From: Sphingobium sp. CR2-8 | Lineage (GTDB): Bacteria > Pseudomonadota > Alphaproteobacteria > Sphingomonadales > Sphingomonadaceae | Assembly (NCBI RefSeq): GCF_035818615.1 | Contig: NZ_JAYKZY010000002.1 | Span: forward strand, 1,924,501 to 1,988,500 | Direction of reading: 5' to 3' | DNA: 64,000 nt | Shown: one piece after another, positions 16,987 through 24,959 of the stretch | How the letters are laid out: each line of letters begins with the position of its first letter | Position numbering within the stretch: position 1 is the stretch's first letter | Notes under the pieces: generated by a model | What the model was told of the DNA's origin: nothing | What the model saw: the letters and a program-made list of their open reading frames with translations, nothing else | Databases searched by the model: none | Position numbers and translations under genes: made by a program

Positions 16987-18153
16987 TCAGCGAAAAAGCG
17001 TTGGCGCAAATTCAGTCAGATAATTGCGCCAGTTGGGCCAGTCATGACCGCCGCCGCTTTCGCGATAGACGTAGCGAATGCCGTAATCGTCCATCAGCTT
17101 GCGCGTCGGGGCCGACATGGCGAAGAGAAAATCATCGCGGCCGAAGGCGTAGAATACGGGCTGACGACCCTTGGCCCGCGCCTTGAGCGCGGCATCGTTC
17201 GCCGCGCGATAGTCCGCCACCTGCGCGCCTTCGGTCAGGCCCAGGCTGAAAATACCGATCGATCCGAACAGGTCCGGCCGCGTCAGGCCGAAATGGATGG
17301 TGTGCGCGCCACCCATGGACAATCCTGCCATCGCCCTGTTCTTCGGGTCTTTCAGCGTGCGGAAATGGTGATCGATATGGGGAATGAGGGTATCGGTGAG
17401 GTCCGCGCCGAAATCCGTGTTTCGCATCCGTTCGACGCCTGCATGCGCTGGGGTATGACCGAACGGCATGACGACGATCATCGGCTTGGCCTTCCCGGCC
17501 GCGATCAGATTGTCGAGGATCAGGTGCGCATGGCCGATGGACGTCCAGCTATCGTCGCTATCGCCCGCGCCGTGGACGAGATAGAGTACCGGATAGCGCC
17601 TGCCGTCCGATGCTTCATAGCCTGGCGGCGTATAGATATGCGCGCGTCGCATGATGCCCAGCGCTTCGGATTTGTAGTCGAGCGTCGAGACGAGGCCATG
17701 CGGCACATCGGCGCGCCACGCCTGGAAAGCGGCATCCGCGCCCGGCACGTCCACGACCGAGCGGACGCCGCGAAAATCTTCGGCGAACTGCTTGCCCTGC
17801 GGGTCGGCCATGTCGATCCCGTCGACATTGAAGGCGAAGCGGTAGGGGCCAGGTTTCACCGGGGTGGCTATGCGTACGGACCAATAGCCCTGCGCGTCCT
17901 TTTCCATCGGCAAACCGGCAGGCTTGCCGTCATAGCCGTTGGGCACCGTGGGCAGTTCGCTGCTGGTCAGCTTCACAGCCAATGCGCGCGGCGCGCAAAG
18001 ACGGAAGAGGACGTGGCGATCCCCGTCGACCTCGACCGAGTCATATTCCAGCCGGCGCTGGAGCGGCGTCGTTTCCACGCATGCGGGTTGAGGCGCCGCG
18101 TGAGCCGTCAGCGGGACGATGGCGGACAGGGTTGCAAGACATATCGGGCGCAT
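16987..18153 (-). CDS. Secreted esterase of the enterochelin/feruloyl esterase (esterase D) type
   Basis: 388 aa with a signal peptide ending at about Ala20. An N-terminal immunoglobulin-like carbohydrate-binding-type domain (about 30-140) precedes an alpha/beta-hydrolase domain with the nucleophile Ser279 in GLSMGG and the C-terminal His in GGHDWPNW. The family includes feruloyl esterases and siderophore esterases. It lies 3 bp after the MFS gene and so belongs to the molybdenum-hydroxylase operon. It may release an aromatic acid or alcohol from an ester in the periplasm before uptake or oxidation. Confidence 0.82.
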   Translation of the reverse strand: MRPICLATLSAIVPLTAHAAPQPACVETTPLQRRLEYDSVEVDGDRHVLFRLCAPRALAVKLTSSELPTVPNGYDGKPAGLPMEKDAQGYWSVRIATPVKPGPYRFAFNVDGIDMADPQGKQFAEDFRGVRSVVDVPGADAAFQAWRADVPHGLVSTLDYKSEALGIMRRAHIYTPPGYEASDGRRYPVLYLVHGAGDSDDSWTSIGHAHLILDNLIAAGKAKPMIVVMPFGHTPAHAGVERMRNTDFGADLTDTLIPHIDHHFRTLKDPKNRAMAGLSMGGAHTIHFGLTRPDLFGSIGIFSLGLTEGAQVADYRAANDAALKARAKGRQPVFYAFGRDDFLFAMSAPTRKLMDDYGIRYVYRESGGGHDWPNWRNYLTEFAPTLFR

Positions 18154-18156
18154 GGC

Positions 18157-19542
18157 TTACATGCCTGCTGGTTCTGGATCGATCACGGCTGGCGCAGGGG
18201 TGCGGCCGCCCAGCGTGTAGAACCAGATGCACAGCGCATTCAGCAGAAACAGGCCGACCGGCAGAACCGCATAGCAGATATAGAGCGCGGCCACCGCCGA
18301 GGCGGGCTGTTCGACCAGCGCGCCGTTGCGGGTCGGCAGATAATCCGCGGTCTTGAGATAATAGCCCACCACCGCGACGCCACCGGCGAAGGAGATTTTT
18401 TCGATCATCGCGATGACGCTGGACAGCAGGCCTTCGCGCCCCTGCCCCGTCAGTTCGCGATCATAAGCCATGGTATCGCCCAGCATCGAAATCGACAGCA
18501 GGATCATGCCACCCGACCCGAAGCCGAAGATCACGCCGCGCACCAGCAGTTCGGTGGTCGATACGTCTTTGCCGGTCAGCAACCAGCTGAGCGACACGGC
18601 GCACATGACGGCGATTCCGAGCAGATAGGCGTTACGCTTGCCGAAGCGGCGTTCCAGCCACAGCCAGAGCGGCATGGACAGCGCGACGATGAGATTGGCG
18701 CTCATCGAATAGATCATCTGTCCGGTATAGCCCACGCCCAGCACGTTGAGCATAAACAGCAAAGTCGTCGTGGCGGTGCTGGCGAAGGCCAGGAACTGGA
18801 AGATTTTCGCACCGACGAGCAGCATGAAGGGACGATTGCGCAGCAGGAGACGCCACTGTCCGGCGTCGGCATGGATTTCCGGCCGGGTCGCTTCGAGCTG
18901 GCGGGCCTTGGCCGTCCCGAAGAAACAGGCCACCATCGCCGAAAAGATGATGAGCGCCATCACCACGCCCATGACCATATAGCCGGTGCGACCACCACCG
19001 CCCGCCGAAATGATGCTGGCGGTCGCGGCGACGGCCAGCAACTGGCCGATGGATACGAAGACCGTGCGGAAGGACAACAGCCGCGATCGTTCGTAGCGCG
19101 ACCCGGTCATTTCCGACGGCATCGTCATATAGGGTACGTTGAACAGCGAATAGCCAGTGGAATAGAGGACCAGCGCCGCCAGCATGTAGAGGGTGATCGC
19201 ACTATCGCTCATTTCGGGCGGGGCGAAGATCATCAGGAAGGACAGCGCCGATACCAGCGCCCCTGCCAACAGGTAGGGCCGACGGCGACCCCAGCGACTG
19301 CGCGTCCGATCGCTCATCATGCCGACCGCGATGTCGGCCAGCACGTCGTACAGCTTGGAAATCATCAGCAGATAGCCGGCGATCTCCGGTGATTTACCCA
19401 GGACCGTCGAACAGAAAGCGGGGAAATAGGCGGTCACGGTATTGAGCATGATCGACACGCCGACCGTACCGACGCCAAAGCCCAGGCAGAGCTTTACGGG
19501 CAGCCGGTCCGCCGCTGCCCCCGTGATGGTGGCGCTGGTCAT
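18157..19542 (-). CDS. GPH-family MFS transporter
   Basis: 461 aa with about 12 hydrophobic segments, of the glycoside-pentoside-hexuronide:cation symporter type (MFS_2): long N-terminal half, [15 protein letters not shown] in the first cytoplasmic loop, and the repeat-like second half. ATG 19542 overlaps the stop of the 2Fe-2S subunit gene. It is related to the carrier at 52.6-54.0 kb. In this operon it probably imports the substrate of the molybdenum hydroxylase or a product of the esterase; many sphingomonad members carry non-sugar compounds. Confidence 0.83.
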   Translation of the reverse strand: MTSATITGAAADRLPVKLCLGFGVGTVGVSIMLNTVTAYFPAFCSTVLGKSPEIAGYLLMISKLYDVLADIAVGMMSDRTRSRWGRRRPYLLAGALVSALSFLMIFAPPEMSDSAITLYMLAALVLYSTGYSLFNVPYMTMPSEMTGSRYERSRLLSFRTVFVSIGQLLAVAATASIISAGGGGRTGYMVMGVVMALIIFSAMVACFFGTAKARQLEATRPEIHADAGQWRLLLRNRPFMLLVGAKIFQFLAFASTATTTLLFMLNVLGVGYTGQMIYSMSANLIVALSMPLWLWLERRFGKRNAYLLGIAVMCAVSLSWLLTGKDVSTTELLVRGVIFGFGSGGMILLSISMLGDTMAYDRELTGQGREGLLSSVIAMIEKISFAGGVAVVGYYLKTADYLPTRNGALVEQPASAVAALYICYAVLPVGLFLLNALCIWFYTLGGRTPAPAVIDPEPAGM

Positions 19543-20018
19543 CGTGTATCTCCCGAAGAGGATGAAAGGGTCGCGGCCGCGCGATGGATGGCGCGGCGGA
19601 TGCGGGGATAGGTGCCGCAACGACAGATATTGGTGATCTGATCGTCAATGTCGGCGTCGGTGGGTTTGGGAATTGTCGACAGCATGGCCGCCACGGCCAT
19701 CACCATGCCCGGCTGGCAATAGCCACATTGCGGCACCTGTTCGGCGATCCACGCAGCTTGTACGGCATGATCGCCCTGCCCGGCGTCAAGCCCTTCGATC
19801 GTGGTGATCCTCGCTTCGCCGATATCGCCGACGCCGACCGAGCAGCTGCGGACCGCGACGCCATCGGCATGCACCGTGCAGGCGCCGCAAATGCCGACGC
19901 CGCAGCCGAATTTCGTGCCTTTCAGGCCCACCTCGTCACGGATCACCCATAGGAGCGGCGTGTCCGCCGGAACATCGATCTGACGCTCCACGCCGTTGAC
20001 GGTCAGGCTGATGCTCAT
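19539..20018 (-). CDS. 2Fe-2S subunit of molybdenum hydroxylase (IorA-like)
   Basis: 159 aa. The N-terminal plant-ferredoxin-like domain binds one 2Fe-2S cluster through Cys39, 44, 47 and 59. The C-terminal four-helix domain binds the second through Cys98, 101, 132 and 134 (CGYCQPGM and CRCG). It is the small subunit of an isoquinoline 1-oxidoreductase-type enzyme. It passes electrons from the molybdopterin subunit, encoded two genes upstream, to the cytochrome c rather than to a FAD subunit, since no CoxM-type gene is present. It overlaps both neighbours by 4 bp. Confidence 0.9.
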   Translation of the reverse strand: MSISLTVNGVERQIDVPADTPLLWVIRDEVGLKGTKFGCGVGICGACTVHADGVAVRSCSVGVGDIGEARITTIEGLDAGQGDHAVQAAWIAEQVPQCGYCQPGMVMAVAAMLSTIPKPTDADIDDQITNICRCGTYPRIRRAIHRAAATLSSSSGDTR

Positions 20019-20935
20019 GGCAGGTCCATCGCGATGCGCAGGCCGAACAACTGGCTGACGCGGTCGACCGGATCACGCCCGCGGAAGGTCGGCCGGGCGC
20101 GGGTCACATTGGTGGCCCAGCTTGCGCCGCGCACCGAACGCCGGTCGCAGGCGCCCGCCTCATAGGGACGTTCGTCCACCGCCACGGCCGGATAGGGCAT
20201 GACATAGCAATCCTGCGTCCAGGTCCAGACATTGCCGATCATGTCGCGCACGCCAAAGGCGTTTGGCGCGAAGCTGCCGACCGGCGCCAGCGTTGGGTAG
20301 CCATCCGAACAGCTATTGGCTTTTCCTTCCACCACCGCGCTGGGCGCGGCGCTGGCGTCGAGCAGATTGGCATAGCGGCAGGCGTCGGCAGGATCCTCGC
20401 CCCATGGATAGAGGGACTTGGCCCCCGCCCGTGCGGCATATTCCCATTCGGCTTCGCTGAGCAGTCGATAGGGTTTGCCGGTCTTTTTGGCGATCCAGGC
20501 GACATAGGCGGTCGCATCCCGCCAGTCGATGCAGACCACGGGATCATGGGCGCGCGGCTTGCGTCCGAGCGCGGGATCGGCCCAACCGACCCCCTTCGCT
20601 ACCGCATAGCTGCCGCTGCGCGGCAATATGCAATCGGTCGCAGCCTTGTGGCCTGTCGCTTTGACGAAAGCGGCGAACTGGGCGTATGTGACGGGCACGA
20701 CGCCGATGGCGAACGCCTTGCGGATCGTGACGTCATGCACCGGACCTTCATAGCGTCCCGCCTCGCCACCGTCCGCCCCCATGGTGAAGCGACCGGGACC
20801 GACCACGACCATCTGCGAGCAATCGGCGCAGTCCCGGAAGATCGTGCCGGGCTTCGAGGGGCTGGATGTCTTCGCTTGCACAGGCGACTGCGCCAAAGCG
20901 CAAACAGCGAGCAAGGCAAGGATAAGGATCTTCAT
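20015..20935 (-). CDS. SUMF1/formylglycine-generating-enzyme-family protein without the catalytic cysteines
   Basis: 306 aa secreted protein; ATG 20935 gives the signal peptide [15 protein letters not shown]. The FGE-sulfatase domain is recognisable from [17 protein letters not shown], the NVWTWTQD segment and RSVRGASW. The C-terminal part, where true FGE carries its two redox cysteines, reads [13 protein letters not shown] with no Cys, so sulfatase activation is unlikely. It overlaps the genes for both molybdenum-hydroxylase subunits by 4 bp, so it is produced with them. It may act in periplasmic cofactor or assembly chemistry, or as a PvdO/NirV-like accessory; this is inference. Confidence 0.8.
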   Translation of the reverse strand: MKILILALLAVCALAQSPVQAKTSSPSKPGTIFRDCADCSQMVVVGPGRFTMGADGGEAGRYEGPVHDVTIRKAFAIGVVPVTYAQFAAFVKATGHKAATDCILPRSGSYAVAKGVGWADPALGRKPRAHDPVVCIDWRDATAYVAWIAKKTGKPYRLLSEAEWEYAARAGAKSLYPWGEDPADACRYANLLDASAAPSAVVEGKANSCSDGYPTLAPVGSFAPNAFGVRDMIGNVWTWTQDCYVMPYPAVAVDERPYEAGACDRRSVRGASWATNVTRARPTFRGRDPVDRVSQLFGLRIAMDLP

Positions 20936-23115
20936 GCAGTCACCTCGAAACCGGCGTCGATGATCGGCAGGGCGCGGATACGGCGGCCGGTCGCGGCGTG
21001 GATCGCGCCGCATAGTGCAGGGGCGATCGCGGGAACGCCTGCCTCGCCCACGCCGCCGACCGGCGCGCCGCTATCGACCAGATGCACCTCGATCTGCGGC
21101 GTGGATCGCATCAGGACGACCGGATAGTCGCCGAAACTGCCTTCCACGACGGCCCCGTCCTTGAGCGTGATCTTTCCGAACAGGGCAGCCGACAGACCGA
21201 AGATCGCCGCGCCTTCCAACTGCGAGACGATATTGTCGGGGGCGACCTGCTGCCCGCAGTCGAACGCGCAGACGATACGCGTGACGCGGAGCACCTTATC
21301 CTTCACCGCGACCTCGACCACCATGGCGCAGCGGGAACCCCACCCCGTGGCGAGCGCGACGCCACGCCCTTGCCCCTTGGCCATCGGCTTGCCCCAGCCT
21401 GATTTCTCACCCACCAGTTTCAGGACTGCATGCGTGCGCGGATCATCCTTGGCTATGGCAAGGCGATATTCGAGCGGATCGCGCTTCAGCTTCGCGGCAA
21501 TCTCATCGATGATCGCTTCGGAAAAGAAGCCGTTCTGCGACCCGGACACGGAGCGCCAATAGCCGGTACGGACCGGCCCTTCGATCTCGACGCCTTCTAT
21601 CTGCTGCGCGCCCAATCGATAATCGGGCGACAAAAGCCCCCCTGCGACCGCGCCATCGGCCAGGCCCGGAAAGCGGAATTGCGACATGGTCGATAGCGGC
21701 TGACCAGAAATGCGACCGCGCATGGCGCTGATCCGGCCGTCCTGCTCCACCCCGGCGGTCAGGCGCGCGGCGAAGCCGGGGCGGTAGAAATCGTTGCGCA
21801 TATCCTCGTCACGCGGCCAGATCAGCATGACGGGGCGGCCCGGCACCGCCATGGCCAGGCGCACCGCCTGATGCACGAAGTCGCGCTCGTTCTTCCGGCC
21901 GAAGCCGCCACCCAGATAGGTGCGGTTGACCGTGACGGCCTGGGCGGCAAGCCCGGTGATCTTCGCCAGCTCAGGCGCAACCACATCGGCGCACTGGAGC
22001 GGTCCCCAGATTTCGCAGCTATCCGCCCGCACCAGCGCGGTGCAGCAGAGCGGCTCCATCGTGGCATGGGCCAGATAGGGAACTTCGTAGGTCGCCTCGA
22101 CCTTGATCGGCGCGGCGGCGAGGGCCGCGTCCACGACGTCGGCGCTTGCGCCCATATCAGGCTTCTGGCCGTCGAACCCGACCGGAAAGGGCAATATGCC
22201 GTCCTGGCGTTCCAGTCCCGCGACGATCCGCTGGCGCAATATGGCGCTATCGATGCGCGGCCCCGGCTGCGCTGCGAGGTCGAGCGCCAGCGCGCCCTTG
22301 TGCGCCTGCCAGTAGCGGTCGGCGATCACGCCCACCGCATTGTCCAGCGTCACGACCTTGCGCACGCCCGCAATGCCAAGCGCCGGTTCCGATGCGAAGG
22401 GGGCCAGAGTGCCGCCCGCGACCGGCACATGGCGCACGGCGGCATAGAGCATGTCGGGCAGAACGAGGTCCATGCCGAAGGGCGCGGCGCCCCGCACCTT
22501 GGCAGGGATGTCCTTGCGCGGGAAATTTTTGCCGATCAGCCGAAAGCTGTCGGCGTCTTTCAGCGGCACACCCGTCGGAACCGGTAGCTTCGCCGCTTCG
22601 GTGGCGACATCGCCATAGCCCAGGGTCCGGCCGCTTGCCGCGTGGATCAGCCGGCTGTCGCGCGTCGTGATCGTGGCAGGATCGACGCCCCATCGCGCGG
22701 CGGCGGTCGTGACCAGCATCGCGCGGGCACTGGCACCGACCTGGCGTAGAAGGTCGTAATAGCTGGTAATGCCGTCGCTGTTGGCGCTGCGCTGGCGCTT
22801 GTTCTTCGCCGCGAAGGCAGGACTCGCGCCTGACAGCCGCACCGTGACGCGGCTCCAGTCCGCATCCAGTTCTTCCGCGACGATGCGCGGCAGGGCGTCG
22901 GCGATACCCTGCCCCATTTCCGCGCCGGGCGTCACGATCTCCACATTGCCGTCCGGGGAGATGGCGACATAGGCGTTCAGCGCGCCGCTCGCCCCCTGCG
23001 CCTCCGCCCGCGCGGCTCCACCGATCGCTACGCCGACAGCCAGGCCGCCGCCCAGCGCGAGGAAGCCCCGACGATCGAGAGCGACGATGCGATCGACGGG
23101 CGGGGCGTCGCGCAT
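20932..23115 (-). CDS. Molybdopterin-binding subunit of xanthine oxidase-family hydroxylase (IorB-like)
   Basis: 727 aa large subunit of the isoquinoline-1-oxidoreductase/aldehyde oxidoreductase branch. A twin-arginine signal (RRGFLALGGGLAVG) precedes the molybdopterin domains, so the complex is exported folded. The catalytic Glu lies in GGVGEAGVP near the C-terminus, and the GGGFGRKNE segment binds the cofactor. Such enzymes hydroxylate N-heteroaromatics or aldehydes with water as oxygen source. The operon adds a 2Fe-2S subunit and a cytochrome c. The start is ATG 23115; the frame is open further upstream but overlaps the cytochrome gene. Confidence 0.88.
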   Translation of the reverse strand: MRDAPPVDRIVALDRRGFLALGGGLAVGVAIGGAARAEAQGASGALNAYVAISPDGNVEIVTPGAEMGQGIADALPRIVAEELDADWSRVTVRLSGASPAFAAKNKRQRSANSDGITSYYDLLRQVGASARAMLVTTAAARWGVDPATITTRDSRLIHAASGRTLGYGDVATEAAKLPVPTGVPLKDADSFRLIGKNFPRKDIPAKVRGAAPFGMDLVLPDMLYAAVRHVPVAGGTLAPFASEPALGIAGVRKVVTLDNAVGVIADRYWQAHKGALALDLAAQPGPRIDSAILRQRIVAGLERQDGILPFPVGFDGQKPDMGASADVVDAALAAAPIKVEATYEVPYLAHATMEPLCCTALVRADSCEIWGPLQCADVVAPELAKITGLAAQAVTVNRTYLGGGFGRKNERDFVHQAVRLAMAVPGRPVMLIWPRDEDMRNDFYRPGFAARLTAGVEQDGRISAMRGRISGQPLSTMSQFRFPGLADGAVAGGLLSPDYRLGAQQIEGVEIEGPVRTGYWRSVSGSQNGFFSEAIIDEIAAKLKRDPLEYRLAIAKDDPRTHAVLKLVGEKSGWGKPMAKGQGRGVALATGWGSRCAMVVEVAVKDKVLRVTRIVCAFDCGQQVAPDNIVSQLEGAAIFGLSAALFGKITLKDGAVVEGSFGDYPVVLMRSTPQIEVHLVDSGAPVGGVGEAGVPAIAPALCGAIHAATGRRIRALPIIDAGFEVTA

Positions 23116-23122
23116 CGGCGGA

Positions 23123-23500
23123 CTACTTCGCCGCGTCGCGCAGATAGGCGATGATCGCACGGCGGGAGTCGGCATTGGCCACGCCGCCGAAAGCCATGCG
23201 ATTGCCCGGCACGACGGCCTGCGGCTTGGCGATGAAGGCGTCGAGACGCTTTTCGTCCCAGGCGAAGCCCGCCTTCGCCAGTGCCGGTGAAAAGGCGAAG
23301 CCCGCGCGGCTCCCCGCCTTCGCTCCGAACAGACCATTCAAATTGGGCCCCACCTTGTTGGGCGCGCCCTTCGCAACGCTGTGGCAGGCTGTGCATTGCA
23401 GGAACAGCATCTTGCCCTTCGCTGCATCCGGCGACGGCGCGGCCATGGCAGGAGCGGCCGACACTGTCGCGGCCATCAGGATCATCATGCGTGCAATCAT
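23123..23500 (-). CDS. Periplasmic class I cytochrome c
   Basis: 125 aa with a signal peptide (cleavage near AMA-A at 20). One haem is attached through Cys36, Cys39 and His40 (CTACH) and the sixth ligand is Met102 (GNRMAFGG). It resembles cytochrome c2-like mono-haem proteins. Lying 7 bp before the molybdopterin subunit gene, it probably accepts electrons from the exported Mo/2Fe-2S enzyme and passes them to the respiratory chain, as in Ior-type enzymes where the cytochrome is sometimes fused. Its start overlaps the FAD monooxygenase stop by 4 bp. Confidence 0.9.
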   Translation of the reverse strand: MIARMMILMAATVSAAPAMAAPSPDAAKGKMLFLQCTACHSVAKGAPNKVGPNLNGLFGAKAGSRAGFAFSPALAKAGFAWDEKRLDAFIAKPQAVVPGNRMAFGGVANADSRRAIIAYLRDAAK

Positions 23501-24696
23501 GGAATCGACGCCTCATATGCCAGACTGTTGAACATGGATTGGGTGAGCAGATAGTCGCGCCGCGCCTCTTCATCACCCGCCAGCATTTCCAGATGCGCTT
23601 CGCGATCCGCGAAATTCTCGCTCATCGCCTTTTTGTTGGCGATGGTCTGGGCCTGGACGAAGCTGGTGGTCACGGTGCGACGCTGACGGTCGTAGCGGTC
23701 GAGCAGTTCGTCGGGATCGGCCCCTTCGAGAAGGATCGCCGACAGCTTCTGCGACAGGCTCCAGGCATCGTGAATGCCCGAGTTCATGCCAAAGCCGCCC
23801 AGCGGATTGTTGAGATGCGCCGCATCCCCCGCCAGCACCACGCGGCCGTCACGGAAGCTTTTCGCCACTCGCTGATGGACCCGGTACACGGTGCGATGCT
23901 CCGTCTGGATCTCCGGCGCGTCCGGGCCAAGCAGATCGCGAAACACCTTGTCCTTGCGCGCGTCGCTCAGCACGTCGGCGGAACTGGCGTCGTCCGCCTG
24001 GGGCAGCAGGATGCGCCACAGGCCCGGGACGCGCAGCAATACGCACCAGCCCGGCGGATCGGCGACATAGTTGACGTCCGACAACCATGGCAGATGCTTT
24101 TCGATCGGATAGGCGGTGGACAGCGTCAGGAAGCTTTCGGGATAGGTAAATCCGTCAAATTCGATGCCCAGCCATTTGCGCACCATCGAATTGGCGCCAT
24201 CGGCACCCACAAGATAGTCGGCGCGATAGGTTTTGAGGTCGAAAGGCCCCTCCGCCGTCGCCGTGACGCCGCCGTCGTCCTGGACCATATGCACCAAGCG
24301 GCGGGAAAACTCGACCTCCGCATGGGGCATATCGGCCAGCCGTTCGGCCACCAGGCGGGTCAGTTTGAACTGTTCGCACTGGAGGCGGTAGGGAAACTGG
24401 GTGACGTCGCCCAGTTCGCTGACGCTGAGCGAGAAGCTCTTTCCGGTCTGACGGTTATGGTAGGTATAGCTTGGCGCCTTCAACCCCTGTTCTTCCAGGA
24501 TCGGCAACAGGCCAAGCTCGTCCATCATCTCCAGCGTCGGCGGATGGAAGGTCGAGGCGCGCATATCCTCCAGGCAGGTCGCGGCCGCTTCCAGCACGCG
24601 AACGCTAATCCCCTTTTTCGCCAGCGCGTAGGCGAGCACCATGCCCGATGGACCGCCCCCCGCGATCAGGACTTGCACATGATCGACACTGCTCAT
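23497..24696 (-). CDS. FAD-dependent aromatic monooxygenase (PheA/TfdB family)
   Basis: 399 aa class A flavoprotein monooxygenase. The FAD motif IAGGGPSG is near residue 11, the DG motif VGADGANS is in the middle and GDAAHLNNPLGGFGMN is the second FAD-ribityl site. It is shorter than phenol hydroxylases because the C-terminal thioredoxin-like domain is absent. This matches the salicylate/3-hydroxybenzoate 6-hydroxylase-like and heteroaromatic hydroxylases. It is the first gene of the operon, so it probably acts with the Mo hydroxylase on one aromatic compound, each adding a hydroxyl group. The order of steps is unknown. Confidence 0.87.
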   Translation of the reverse strand: MSSVDHVQVLIAGGGPSGMVLAYALAKKGISVRVLEAAATCLEDMRASTFHPPTLEMMDELGLLPILEEQGLKAPSYTYHNRQTGKSFSLSVSELGDVTQFPYRLQCEQFKLTRLVAERLADMPHAEVEFSRRLVHMVQDDGGVTATAEGPFDLKTYRADYLVGADGANSMVRKWLGIEFDGFTYPESFLTLSTAYPIEKHLPWLSDVNYVADPPGWCVLLRVPGLWRILLPQADDASSADVLSDARKDKVFRDLLGPDAPEIQTEHRTVYRVHQRVAKSFRDGRVVLAGDAAHLNNPLGGFGMNSGIHDAWSLSQKLSAILLEGADPDELLDRYDRQRRTVTTSFVQAQTIANKKAMSENFADREAHLEMLAGDEEARRDYLLTQSMFNSLAYEASIP

Positions 24697-24908
24697 GCCG
24701 AAGCCCCCGACCGCATCGTCGCGCGCGGTCCCCGGAACACCTTTTCCCCGGCTGTCATGCGAAATTCGGCTGTCATGCCCGCTCCCTGTCTATGCATTGA
24801 GGCAAGGTAGGCGAAGCCCTTCAGGCGCGGGGCACGACGCACCATTTGTCCGCGCTGCGGAGAGTGCGGGGTGTGAAGGCCGCGAAACCTTTGCTCTAGA
24901 AACAAAAA

Positions 24909-24936
24909 ATGGGCCTGCCCCGGCGGGCAGACCCAT
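24909..24936 (-). terminator. Rho-independent terminator of the TonB receptor gene
   Basis: On the minus strand ATGGGTCTGCCC pairs with GGGCAGGCCCAT across a GCCG loop (one G-T pair) and is followed by a T-rich tract. It lies just downstream of the receptor stop codon. This separates the receptor from the monooxygenase operon, so the two are transcribed independently. Confidence 0.85.
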
Positions 24937-24959
24937 TTCGGCATTACGCGGGATGGCGA

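Noticed and set aside
17044..19392. 782-codon plus-strand ORF opposite the esterase and MFS genes
   Set aside because: Rich in His, Gln, Arg and Asp with no domain signature, typical of antisense frames of membrane-protein genes; the minus-strand genes are certain.
24693..24944. An 83-codon minus-strand ORF overlapping the FAD monooxygenase start by 4 bp
   Set aside because: The ATGA overlap is tempting, but the sequence has no recognisable family, its composition is non-protein-like and no good ribosome-binding site is seen for any of its starts. It covers the likely promoter of the monooxygenase operon.
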